A DNA stretch of 17,760 bases from Bacillota bacterium. Its GTDB lineage: Bacteria; Bacillota; Clostridia; Acetivibrionales; DSM-1351. Made by a program: the position numbers and the translations under genes. Position 1 is the stretch's first letter. Every line of letters starts with the position of its first letter. The DNA lies in contig JAEWST010000006.1 in assembly GCA_023398105.1 (NCBI GenBank), positions 1 to 17,760 on the forward strand. The letters are read 5' to 3'. The notes beneath the pieces are model-generated. The model was not told where the DNA came from. It was given only the letters and a program-made list of their open reading frames with translations, and searched no databases. Of the stretch, positions 1 through 7,116 are shown in pieces.

Positions 1-992
1 TGGATTCTAAGGGTGAAATTTTATTGACTGTTTTGTCTTCATTGGCGCAGGAAGAATCAAATTCCTTGAGTCAATCGAGCACATGGGGCATCAGAAGGCG
101 GTTTGAGCAGGGTAAGGTCATAGTCAACCATACAAAATTTATGGGCTATGACAAAGATGAAAGTGGCAATCTCATTATAAATGAAAATCAGGCAAAAGTG
201 GTAAGAAGGATATATGCAGATTATCTTAATGGTAAAGGCACTAATAGAATCGCTCACGAGCTTGAGAAGGACGGTGTTCCAAACTGGAATGGAAAATCAA
301 AATGGTATGAGGGCAGTATCAGGAAAATGCTAAGCAACGAAAAGTTTAAGGGTGAAGCTCTGCTTCAAAAAACGTATACCACTGATTTCCTCACTAAAAA
401 AAGGGTTGAGAATAACGGAGCAGTTCCGCAATATTATGTTGAAGAAAGCCATCCTGCAATTATTGATAATGATACATGGGAAGCCGTTCAGCTTGAAATG
501 GAGAGAAGAAAAGCCTTTGCAGAAAAATATAACATTAAAAAGATGGACTATATTACTAATGATAACCCGTTTGCAGGCAGAGTTATTTGTGGCTGCTGTG
601 GCAGTACCTTTGGAAGAAAGGTGTGGAACTCAACAGATGAAAGATTAAAAAGAACTATCTGGCAGTGTAACAACAAATACAAGGTTAAAGGAAAAATAGG
701 GTGCAGGAACAGGCATATTAATGAAGAGGTTTTATATCAGGCATTTATTGATACTTTTAATGCAATAGTGAGAAATATAGATTACTATATGGAAAAGTGG
801 GAAAAGCAGATTAAAAGCGAGGATATTTTAGAGAGAGTCACTGCCAAGAGATTCGTTGATATTTTTAAAGAAGCTCATCCAATAGAGGGGTTTGATGCAG
901 ACTTGTTTTTTAAGCTGGTTGAGAAGGTTGTGGTTTATGAGGATGGAATGAGTGTGGAGTTGTTGGATGGAACGGAGATAAAATGTGAATAG
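1..992 (+). CDS. Large serine recombinase, C-terminal part (5' end outside window)
   Basis: The reading frame is already open at the first base (first full codon at 3, Asp-Ser-Lys-Gly-Glu-Ile-Leu-Leu), so the TTG at 24 is internal and the true start lies upstream. The first visible residues (SKGEILLTVLSSLAQEES) are the end of a resolvase catalytic domain, which would contain the active serine outside the window. A recombinase DNA-binding domain follows, covering the GTNRIAHELEKDGVP and GSIRKMLSNEKFKGEALLQ segments. Next is a zinc-ribbon with Cys pairs near 588-599 and at 666-668 and 702-704 (CGCCG, WQC, GCRN). The C-terminus is short and lacks a long coiled coil. Family knowledge: these enzymes integrate and excise phages and integrative elements by site-specific recombination. 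They usually lie at one end of the element they move, so an attachment site may be near. No partner excisionase is visible here. Confidence 0.93.
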   Translation, partial: DSKGEILLTVLSSLAQEESNSLSQSSTWGIRRRFEQGKVIVNHTKFMGYDKDESGNLIINENQAKVVRRIYADYLNGKGTNRIAHELEKDGVPNWNGKSKWYEGSIRKMLSNEKFKGEALLQKTYTTDFLTKKRVENNGAVPQYYVEESHPAIIDNDTWEAVQLEMERRKAFAEKYNIKKMDYITNDNPFAGRVICGCCGSTFGRKVWNSTDERLKRTIWQCNNKYKVKGKIGCRNRHINEEVLYQAFIDTFNAIVRNIDYYMEKWEKQIKSEDILERVTAKRFVDIFKEAHPIEGFDADLFFKLVEKVVVYEDGMSVELLDGTEIKCE

Positions 993-1045
993 AGGTATTT
1001 ATTTTGTTAAATACAATAGCGTTATCTTTGGAAATGTTAAGTGAG

Positions 1046-1088
1046 ACCGTTAATTGGAGGATAATAATCTTCTGGTTGACGGTTTTTT
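1046..1088 (+). terminator. Intrinsic terminator after the serine recombinase
   Basis: A 17-nt left arm (1046-1062) pairs along its full length, counting G-U wobbles, with the right arm 1067-1083 across an AATA tetraloop. The outer part is ACCGT/ACGGT. A run of six T follows at 1083-1088. This is a textbook Rho-independent terminator placed 54 bases after the recombinase stop codon. Confidence 0.88.
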
Positions 1089-1174
1089 ATCTTATATAAA
1101 TAAGTTCTTTGGTATTTGTATCAATAGTATAGTTTGGATTTAGCTTGAATTTAAAATGTACGATGGTTCTATAT

Positions 1175-1193
1175 ACAGGACTTATGCAGTTGC
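1175..1193 (+). repeat. Left terminal inverted repeat of the IS4-family element
   Basis: ACAGGACTTATGCAGTTGC is the exact reverse complement of 2780-2798. Matching stops on the outer side at 1174/2799 and decays on the inner side, as expected for IS ends. Confidence 0.85.
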
Positions 1194-1352
1194 TGTAAAT
1201 AATTTGCAAAAGGCATTCGTCCTTAATGAGTTGAAAAATGCACGAAAATAATGTTTGGAAAATTAGCAAAACCACTTGACATTTGAAAAGTCGCCCAATA
1301 ATCCAAAAGGATGGTATTGATTACCGTTACTTTTTGATAAACGGGGGAACCT

Positions 1353-2758
1353 ATGAAAAAAGCAACTTTACCGAACTTTGAAAATCAAAATCATGGAGCC
1401 GGAGGCGGAATTCCAATATTAAAAACGATGTGGGACAAAATTGGCTTTTCTCACTTGTTCTTAAGGGCTGATAAGCATTCTGGACTTTCAACATGAAAAT
1501 TAGTGTTTGCATATATTACAGGATTAGTTGCGAATTTTAGCTCTGTAAATAAAATTGCTGAGTTGTACTAAATCTCCGATTATTAGGGAGATTTTAAGTG
1601 AAAATTTCTCCCAGTCAATCAGCTCTTAGCAGGATAAAAGCTTTTTGCTCTGCATCCCCTCAAACTGATATTAGTGATGGCGATGTTATCGCACTTGATG
1701 ATACTAAAATTGATCACCCTTATGGCAGAAAAATACCTTTTCTTTGTTGGCTGTTTGATAATTCTGAAAAAAAGCATTTATGGTGTATGAATTTGGTCTC
1801 TACTCTATTGGACAGAGCTAATGGGCTTGTTACACCTTTATCATGGAAGATATGGTGCAGGACAAAGAAAATAAAAAGCAGTCAAAACGTACAAAGCTTG
1901 TGCTTGCTCAAGAGATGCTGCTTTCTCTTCGAGAAGTATCACAAGCTAGACTTTGGGTGGCAATGGATAGATGGTTCTTGTGTAAGGATTTCATTCAGTG
2001 GCTTAATTCAAATGGCTATGATTGCGTAACAAAGTGCAAGAAGAATACTGTCCTTTTTCAACTCAGTGGCACTGATTGGAAGGGAAAACCAAGATATCCA
2101 GGAAAATTACTTGCTATTGTGTACAATCAGCTTATTGAAAATGGTAAGGCTGGTGAAATTGCTTCGGTAAGCATTCCAAACATTTTTATCAAGCTTCCTA
2201 TTTATCAAGCTTCCTAAAATGCAACCTAACAAGAAGAGGATCATGGTGAGAAAAAAAGTATATACACCAGTTGCGGCGGTTGCTACAATCAGGCTGCCAA
2301 AGGATATGAATAAGGAACGAGTAGTCATAGATATTGCAGAACTAGATGAGAAAGCAGCACACTTTAAAAGGGCATATCTATTAATAAGCAACAGATTTGA
2401 TGCTCTAGAACAGGCTGTAATAGCATATGCAAAGAGATGGAAAATAGAAGTATTTTACCGTAATGCAAAACAGAAATTAGGACTTATTGCCTGTCACTCT
2501 CAAACAAAAGTAGTACATGAAGCACATATTGAAATGATATTTATGGCGGAAACGTTATTAAACTATATAAATTGGCAATTAAATAAAGATTACGCCATTA
2601 CTCTCACGCACGGCGAAGTTATAAGAGAGATAATAAATGCTAGTCACAGAGTCACTTGTAGAAGCAAGCTCCAATTATATTTTGACACAAGTTGTATTAA
2701 GTTTGCAAGCTTTATTAAAAAATATTGGCCTAAATATCATAATTTGGGCTTTGGATGA
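1353..2758 (+). pseudogene. IS4-family DDE transposase, inactivated by stops and frameshifts
   Basis: Homologous sequence continues across several frames. It starts at ATG 1353 (MKKATLPNFENQNHGAGG) with a stop TGA at 1494-1496, where the context STxKLVFAY suggests an original Trp codon. Frame changes follow near 1565-1575 and 1600-1612, again near 1852-1875 (consistent with loss of one base), and at the 16-bp duplication 2185-2216. The catalytic triad is still readable: first Asp in ALDDTKIDHPYGRK (codons 1697-1702), second Asp in VAMDRWF (1966-1968), and Glu in YAKRWKIEVFYRNAK (2447-2449). The last motif fits the IS4 Y-(2)-R-(3)-E-(6)-K signature exactly. Splicing the frames gives roughly 465 residues, a normal size for the family. 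Several independent lesions make a programmed frameshift implausible and indicate an old, dead copy. Confidence 0.92.
2185..2216 (+). repeat. 16-bp perfect tandem duplication in the transposase pseudogene
   Basis: TTTATCAAGCTTCCTA occurs twice in direct succession (2185-2200 and 2201-2216). Sixteen bases shift the frame by one. Removing one copy restores a continuous reading frame, ...PNIFIKLP-KMQPNKKRIM..., across the junction. The duplication is therefore the direct cause of this frameshift. Confidence 0.9.
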
Positions 2759-2779
2759 ACGTCTTACTATTTATTGGGT

Positions 2780-2798
2780 GCAACTGCATAAGTCCTGT
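2780..2798 (-). repeat. Right terminal inverted repeat of the IS4-family element
   Basis: GCAACTGCATAAGTCCTGT pairs exactly with the left repeat at 1175-1193. It begins 22 bases after the last in-frame stop codon of the broken transposase. Confidence 0.85.
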
Positions 2799-2941
2799 TC
2801 CTCAATACTAAAATGTAAAAATATACAAAAAAATAAGCTTATTTCAAGACTTTCGGCGATTTTTTTCTGTATTCAGAAACTCCTTAAGGAAATGTTTTTT
2901 ACAAATTATTTACATATAATGCATAATTATTAAAAAAACAG

Positions 2942-2970
2942 TTGACATTTTGTTTCAAATGGTCTAAAAT
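2942..2970 (+). promoter_or_regulatory. Sigma-A promoter of the ABC exporter
   Basis: TTGACA (2942-2947, perfect consensus) is followed after exactly 17 bases by TAAAAT (2965-2970, 5 of 6). It leaves an untranslated leader of roughly 75 bases before the exporter start at 3054. This is the best consensus promoter in the window. Confidence 0.82.
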
Positions 2971-2977
2971 GTGAAAC
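2952..2977. promoter_or_regulatory. Candidate repressor operator overlapping the exporter promoter
   Basis: GTTTCAAAT (2952-2960) and ATGTGAAAC (2969-2977) are inverted copies matching at 8 of 9 positions, with an 8-base spacer. The palindrome covers the promoter spacer and the whole -10 box, where a bound dimer would block RNA polymerase. No regulator gene with an obvious link lies next to it. Confidence 0.45.
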
Positions 2978-3053
2978 GTAGTAAATATTAACAGTTATTC
3001 AACAATATTCTTTTATAGTAAATATATTAAAAATTTTGAAAAAGGATGTTTAT

Positions 3054-4805
3054 ATGTCAATTACTAAAGAAAGTAAAGAAATTTACATAAGACTTTTTAA
3101 GCTAATAAAACCTTATTTAAAAAAAATCAATATGATATTTATTTGTATTATTGTTTCTGCCGCTATCAATATGCTTTTACCATTGCTAAGTAAGCAGATA
3201 ATGGATAATGGATTACTTGTTGGAAACTTTGGTGTTGTAGTTAAATATTCATTAGCTATTTTAGCTATTGTTTTAATAGAACAAGCGATAGGTTTGCTTG
3301 AGACTAAGTACTTTTCTTATGTAAACTCTATGTTTCAATTTTCTCTCAATAAATTAGCTTTCAAGCATATCCAAAGACTTAAACTTCAATATTTTAATAA
3401 TGTGAATTTCTCAGAAATTATGAGTAACATTGGAATGGATGTTGGAAATATATCGAGAATTTGCGATAAGGGAACTTTTATAATAGTTTCACAGATATTT
3501 AGGATTATTGGGGGATTGATTGGATTATTGATAATTAGCTGGAAGCTAACGTTAGTAGTATTGTTTGTTGCACCAATAAGATATTTTACTGTGAAATATT
3601 TAGCAAAAAAGCGAAAATCAATGTTTAGTGAATATATGGAGTATAATCGAGATTTCGCAGCATGGTATGGAGATGTAATAAGCGGAATAAAAGAAATTAA
3701 GCTATGGGGAATTGATAGGATAAAAACAGGCGAATTTATAAAAAAACAAAGAAAAATGATAAAAATGAATATTAAACTGTCGTTTTTAGATAAATTTAAT
3801 GAATACTCAGAAAGCATAGTGTTTCAAGGAATTAATTGTGTAATCTATATACTTGGTGCATATATAGTTTTTAGCAATGGACTTACAGTCGGAGGATTAT
3901 TCGCATTTTTAACTTATAGCACTTATGTTATTGGCCCTATATCATCAATAATAAATATTGGCTATAATTTCTCAAACGTAAATCCTTCTGCAAAAAGATT
4001 TTTTGAATTTCTTGAAATGGAAATAGAGGATGAAGTAAGGCCGGACAAGCCTGTAAGATTAGATGATAATGAAGTGAAAGCAAGAATAGAATTTAGAAAT
4101 GTAAGCTTTTCATATAATGAAGAAGATAGTGTAATAAAAAATATAAATTTGGATATAAATCCAGGCGAAAAAATTGCAATTATAGGAGCAAATGGTTCGG
4201 GTAAGAGTACACTTGTTAATTTGTTGCTAAGGTTTTATACGCCGCAGGAAGGCAAAATATTATTTGATGGAATAGATATAAACAACATTAAATTGAGGGA
4301 TTATAGAAGTCTAATATCTGTAGTGAGTCAGGACTTATACCTTTTTAACACAACAATTGAAAATAATATAACAATAGGTTTAAAAGCCAATAGTTCATTA
4401 ATAAAAAAGGCTGCTATTAAAAGTAACGCATATGATTTTATTAAAGATATGCCACTAAAATATAAGAGTGAAGTTGGTAGGAATGGTTCAAAACTCTCCG
4501 GCGGACAAAGGCAGAAAATTGCAATGGCTAGGGCATTTGCAAAGCAGTCTAAAATTCTTATACTGGATGAGGCTACTGCAAATTACGATGTTGAATCTGA
4601 AGCATATGTTAATAAAATACTGACAACTGATTTTATAGACAGTACAGTTTTAGTGATAAGTCATAAACCTGATATTTTAGCAAAGGTAGATAAGATTTGG
4701 ATGGTATATGATGGAAATATTGGTGAATATAGTAGCTTAAATGAATTAAGTAATAATTGCAGTATTTATAGGGATTTATTGGCAAGGGAAAAGAGTGTTT
4801 GCTAA
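3054..4805 (+). CDS. ABC exporter (fused membrane domain and ATPase), probable peptide transporter
   Basis: The 583-residue protein has an N-terminal ABC transporter membrane domain (about residues 20-320) and a C-terminal ATPase (about 345-580). Visible motifs are Walker A GANGSGKST (about 378-386), the Q-loop in SQDLYLF (about 425-431), signature LSGGQ (about 481-485), Walker B ILILDEA (about 501-507) and the H-loop His in VISHK (about 537). All catalytic elements are intact. It functions as a homodimer by family rule. It lacks the N-terminal C39 peptidase domain of PCAT-type bacteriocin exporters, so any leader removal must be done elsewhere. I chose ATG 3054, which has AAAGGA seven bases upstream; an in-frame TTG at 3036 lies before that Shine-Dalgarno sequence. 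Its position directly ahead of the radical SAM and precursor genes suggests export of the mature peptide, or self-immunity. The substrate is inferred. Confidence 0.88.
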   Translation: MSITKESKEIYIRLFKLIKPYLKKINMIFICIIVSAAINMLLPLLSKQIMDNGLLVGNFGVVVKYSLAILAIVLIEQAIGLLETKYFSYVNSMFQFSLNKLAFKHIQRLKLQYFNNVNFSEIMSNIGMDVGNISRICDKGTFIIVSQIFRIIGGLIGLLIISWKLTLVVLFVAPIRYFTVKYLAKKRKSMFSEYMEYNRDFAAWYGDVISGIKEIKLWGIDRIKTGEFIKKQRKMIKMNIKLSFLDKFNEYSESIVFQGINCVIYILGAYIVFSNGLTVGGLFAFLTYSTYVIGPISSIINIGYNFSNVNPSAKRFFEFLEMEIEDEVRPDKPVRLDDNEVKARIEFRNVSFSYNEEDSVIKNINLDINPGEKIAIIGANGSGKSTLVNLLLRFYTPQEGKILFDGIDINNIKLRDYRSLISVVSQDLYLFNTTIENNITIGLKANSSLIKKAAIKSNAYDFIKDMPLKYKSEVGRNGSKLSGGQRQKIAMARAFAKQSKILILDEATANYDVESEAYVNKILTTDFIDSTVLVISHKPDILAKVDKIWMVYDGNIGEYSSLNELSNNCSIYRDLLAREKSVC

Positions 4806-4863
4806 TTGAGGAATATGTTAAGTGATAATATCAGTTTGTTATGTAATGCTTGTTTATATTATG

Positions 4864-4892
4864 TTAACAAATTGTATTAGATAAATTATATT
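4864..4892 (+). promoter_or_regulatory. Probable promoter for the radical SAM/precursor genes
   Basis: TTAACA (4864-4869, 5 of 6) is followed after 17 bases by TATATT (4887-4892, 4 of 6). It lies in the 128-base AT-rich gap after the exporter, about 55 bases ahead of the maturase start. AT-rich sequence gives chance matches, so confidence is moderate. Confidence 0.5.
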
Positions 4893-4895
4893 ATG

Positions 4896-4910
4896 ATTGT
4901 TGATAACAAT
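4896..4910. promoter_or_regulatory. Small palindrome at the expected transcription start
   Basis: ATTGTT-GAT-AACAAT is a perfect 6-bp inverted repeat with a 3-base spacer, starting three bases after the -10 box of the preceding promoter. The position suits an operator. The AT-rich composition makes chance occurrence quite possible. Confidence 0.25.
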
Positions 4911-4948
4911 ATTTATTAATTTTTTTAAAGTGATTGGAGGAATCAAAA

Positions 4949-6517
4949 TTGGGTTTTTCAGAAGAAAAGTTAGATGAATATCGGAGCTTTTTTGAGCAAC
5001 TAAAAGAAAATGGAAAGCTTACTCGATTAGGAAAGCTTTTTAGAACAAAAGAAAATGGGTATATTTACGATATGGGTACAGGCAAAGTGCTGATGTGTGA
5101 TGAAAATGAATTTAAGGTTTTAGAATCTATATTTGAAAATGATGGTATAGATTCACTGGACACACTGCAGATGAAGGAAACAGATATACTGGATAGTTTA
5201 TGTAATATAAGAAGTATAGTTAACAATGAAAATATTTTAAAGGCTCCGCCACTTACAGAATTTAGTTCAATACATAGTGATTTTGATTCTTTGAAAGATA
5301 ATATTGAAAACAGGTTAGAGCAAATAACTTTGGAACTTACAGAAAAATGTAATTTGCGTTGTAAATATTGCATATATTCAGATAATAATTCGACTCACAG
5401 AGATTTTGACTCTAACGATATGAATTGGGAAACAGCAAAAGAAGCTATAGAGTATGGTATGGCACATTCTGGAGAGAGATTATCCATTGCCTTTTATGGC
5501 GGAGAGCCTCTTCTTAAGTTTGATTTGTTAAAGCAATGTGTTGATTTTACAAAGCAGATTAAGGGTAATAAAGAAATTATTCACTCTATGACAACTAATA
5601 TGGTTCTGGTGACTAAAGAGATAGCAGAATATGTTGCATCGGTGGATCAGTTCTGTGTTGTATGTAGTTTAGATGGACCTAAAGAGATTCATGACGATAA
5701 CCGTTTGACGGTTGACGGCAATGGCAGTTTTGAAAAAGCCATTCAAGGCTTGAAATACCTGGTTGATGCATATAAAGATAGGGCTTCTAAATATTTGTCT
5801 TTGAGCATGGTTATGACACTGCCTGCAACACCAGAAAAGTTACAAAAAATCCAGTCCTTTTTTGAATCGCTAGAATGGTTACCAAATGATTTAGTTAAAA
5901 ATATATCTTATGTTTCCAACAGCAGTCATAGATCAGAAAGACTATTAAAAAAATCAAAAGAACTTAACAAGGAGTCAGTTTCCGAATTTACAAACCCAAT
6001 AACTGATTGGACGATAGCTAATACCATTTTTAATGATAAAGTTGATGAAAATAAAATATTTACTTCGGATTTTGCGCAATCATCTCATTTGAGAATTCAT
6101 AAAAGAATGATTGTGGACGAAGCAGTTGGTTGCTATAACTTGAATGGTTGTTGCATTCCTGCTTCTAGAAGGCTATATGTTACAGCAAAAGGTGATTTTT
6201 CCTTATGTGAGAAGATAGGTAATGCTCCGTATATAGGAAATATCAGAGATGGAGTAGATTTGGAAAGCGTTAAGAAGCATTATATTGATGACTATATGAA
6301 TTATGCTAAAGAACTCTGTTCAGACTGCTGGGCTGTTAGGTTATGTGGACTTTGTTATGTAGATTGCTACGATGAAAAAGGTTTTAGACCAGAATTTAAG
6401 GTGGACTCATGTGGTTCTGCGTTGTTCGGTGCAGAGCAAGCATTAATTAATTACCATGAAATATTAGAAAGGCATCCTGAAAGATTAGAATATTTGAATA
6501 ATGTAGTTATGGGTTAG
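4949..6517 (+). CDS. Radical SAM/SPASM peptide maturase (Cys-rich RiPP)
   Basis: The 522-residue enzyme carries the radical SAM cluster motif CNLRCKYC (Cys about 134, 138, 141), the GGEP motif (about 184-187) and a C-terminal SPASM-like Cys set. The latter includes Cys about 395, 401, 402, 420 and the dense LCSDCWAVRLCGLCYVDC stretch (about 456-473), plus Cys 488, which would hold auxiliary iron-sulfur clusters. The first 100 residues (GYIYDMGTGKVLMCDENEF) resemble the N-terminal peptide-recognition region of precursor-modifying enzymes. By family it would cleave SAM reductively to form crosslinks, typically thioethers, in a Cys-rich precursor. From memory it resembles the clostridial Cys-rich-peptide maturases (CcpM/CLI_3235-associated type); that subfamily needs a search. 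TTG 4949 is chosen because TGGAGG (4935-4940) stands eight bases before it; the in-frame TTG 4934 lies on that Shine-Dalgarno sequence. Confidence 0.92.
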   Translation: MGFSEEKLDEYRSFFEQLKENGKLTRLGKLFRTKENGYIYDMGTGKVLMCDENEFKVLESIFENDGIDSLDTLQMKETDILDSLCNIRSIVNNENILKAPPLTEFSSIHSDFDSLKDNIENRLEQITLELTEKCNLRCKYCIYSDNNSTHRDFDSNDMNWETAKEAIEYGMAHSGERLSIAFYGGEPLLKFDLLKQCVDFTKQIKGNKEIIHSMTTNMVLVTKEIAEYVASVDQFCVVCSLDGPKEIHDDNRLTVDGNGSFEKAIQGLKYLVDAYKDRASKYLSLSMVMTLPATPEKLQKIQSFFESLEWLPNDLVKNISYVSNSSHRSERLLKKSKELNKESVSEFTNPITDWTIANTIFNDKVDENKIFTSDFAQSSHLRIHKRMIVDEAVGCYNLNGCCIPASRRLYVTAKGDFSLCEKIGNAPYIGNIRDGVDLESVKKHYIDDYMNYAKELCSDCWAVRLCGLCYVDCYDEKGFRPEFKVDSCGSALFGAEQALINYHEILERHPERLEYLNNVVMG

Positions 6518-6672
6518 TCCCATTATTATTCATATATTATTGGCTAGATAGTGGATGCCTACTTCCAATTGTTCTTTAAATGTTCTTTATAATCTTTGTT
6601 GATTAGGATTTTCTCTTTTACAAAAATATTAATTTATAGGTACTAAATTGATAACTAGTAAGGAGGAGAGTC

Positions 6673-6690
6673 TATCATATACATATGATA
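6673..6690. promoter_or_regulatory. Perfect 18-bp palindrome in the precursor leader region
   Basis: TATCATAT-AC-ATATGATA has 8-bp perfect arms with a 2-base centre. It lies between a strong orphan Shine-Dalgarno-like AAGGAGGAG (6660-6668) and the precursor gene. It could be a protein-binding site, or a remnant around a lost small reading frame (only a 5-codon frame, ATG 6685 to TAA 6702, follows). No convincing promoter is seen in the 260-base gap 6518-6777. Confidence 0.3.
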
Positions 6691-6722
6691 AACAAGTTGT
6701 AATTTACAGTCTGAAGGATATT

Positions 6723-6791
6723 ATGTTGCCTAAAGAATGTATTTTACTCTTGGTTTATACGAAGGGAGGTGTAGGTCATGAAAGTAGTTAA
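6723..6791 (+). CDS. Possible 22-codon leader ORF overlapping the precursor start
   Basis: ATG 6723 has AAGGA four bases upstream (6714-6718) and opens a 22-codon frame (MLPKECILLLVYTKGG...) ending at TAA 6789-6791, 14 bases beyond the start of the precursor gene and in another frame. The arrangement would allow translational coupling. No known peptide is recognised, and such short frames arise easily by chance. Confidence 0.2.
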   Translation: MLPKECILLLVYTKGGVGHESS

Positions 6792-6984
6792 TCCAATAGG
6801 AAGGAAGCTAGATACAGGTGCTGATTTTGATGTTGTAATTCAAGGATGTATCTGTAGTTCTGGACAGTACAGCCTTTCAGTAGGTTATAGTTGTGCAGAT
6901 TGCGCTTGCCAGTGTGATTATGGAACAACAAATAGAGATGCTAACTTCTCTATTGCTAGAAATAGCAGAAATTATGTAAACTAA
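6778..6984 (+). CDS. Six-cysteine RiPP precursor peptide
   Basis: The 68-residue peptide has a perfect Shine-Dalgarno sequence (GGGAGGTG, 6764-6771). The N-terminal 22 residues (MKVVNPIGRKLDTGADFDVV...) contain no Cys and would be the leader. Cysteines occur at 24, 26, 39, 42, 44 and 46, in the pattern C-x-C-x12-C-x2-C-x-C-x-C, with Gly, Ser, Asp and Tyr between. A Cys-free polar tail (residues 47-68, ending SIARNSRNYVN) follows. There is no double-glycine cleavage motif, in keeping with the absence of a C39 peptidase domain on the exporter. Its place between a radical SAM/SPASM maturase and an M16 peptidase makes a thioether-crosslinked (ranthipeptide or sactipeptide-like) product likely. 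It may belong to the clostridial CLI_3235-type Cys-rich precursors, but I cannot confirm the family. Confidence 0.85.
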   Translation: MKVVNPIGRKLDTGADFDVVIQGCICSSGQYSLSVGYSCADCACQCDYGTTNRDANFSIARNSRNYVN

Positions 6985-6998
6985 TAAGCGGGTTACAT

Positions 6999-7052
6999 TA
7001 AGCAAATCCATGAAAGATAGTGTGATTACTATTTTTCATGGATTTATGCTTA
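6999..7052 (+). promoter_or_regulatory. Strong hairpin between precursor and M16 peptidase genes
   Basis: The left arm (6999-7021) pairs with the right arm (7028-7052) over about 23 base pairs, including the run AATCCATGAAA/TTTCATGGATT, one G-U wobble and a 2-base bulge. The loop is GTGATT. No clean T-run follows, so it may be a partial terminator or an mRNA 3'-stabiliser that keeps precursor transcript in excess over downstream genes, a common arrangement in peptide clusters. Confidence 0.7.
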
Positions 7053-7116
7053 TAGCAAATAAATTTATAGTATTATAAAAAATAGCAATTATTTTTGATA
7101 AGGATGAAAAAAATAT

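Larger units (their letters stand above)
1175..2798 (+). mobile_element. Decayed IS4-family insertion sequence (about 1.62 kb)
   Basis: The element is defined by an exact 19-bp inverted repeat at 1175-1193 and 2780-2798 enclosing a broken DDE transposase with the IS4-family Y-(2)-R-(3)-E-(6)-K signature. The length of 1,624 bp is ordinary for IS4 elements. About 160 bp of non-coding DNA lies between the left repeat and the transposase start. I see no convincing target-site duplication directly abutting the repeats. A 9-bp match (taaaatgta at 1152-1160 and 2809-2817) lies outside both ends but at unequal distances, so it is weak evidence. The copy cannot transpose by itself because its transposase is inactivated. 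Confidence 0.82.

Noticed and set aside
352..648. Second frame inside the serine recombinase
   Set aside because: It lies wholly within the well-supported recombinase frame and has no protein-like features.
1087..1275. 62-codon minus-strand frame over the IS left end
   Set aside because: It overlaps the terminator tail and the IS inverted repeat. There is no plausible start signal or known domain.
1600..2220. Programmed frameshifting in the IS4 transposase
   Set aside because: There are several separate lesions including an in-frame TGA and a 16-bp duplication, and no slippery heptamer with a downstream structure was seen.
1152..2817. 9-bp direct repeat taaaatgta (1152-1160 and 2809-2817) as target duplication of the IS4 element
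   Set aside because: It lies 14 bp outside the left inverted repeat but 10 bp outside the right one. A true duplication should be equally spaced, and similar AT-rich words recur nearby (for example at 2964).
2637..2933. 98-codon frame running from the transposase end through the IS right repeat
   Set aside because: It begins inside the transposase pseudogene in another frame, crosses the inverted repeat, and has no ribosome site.
3036..3053. Upstream TTG as exporter start
   Set aside because: The Shine-Dalgarno sequence lies between this TTG and ATG 3054, so the ATG is the functional start.
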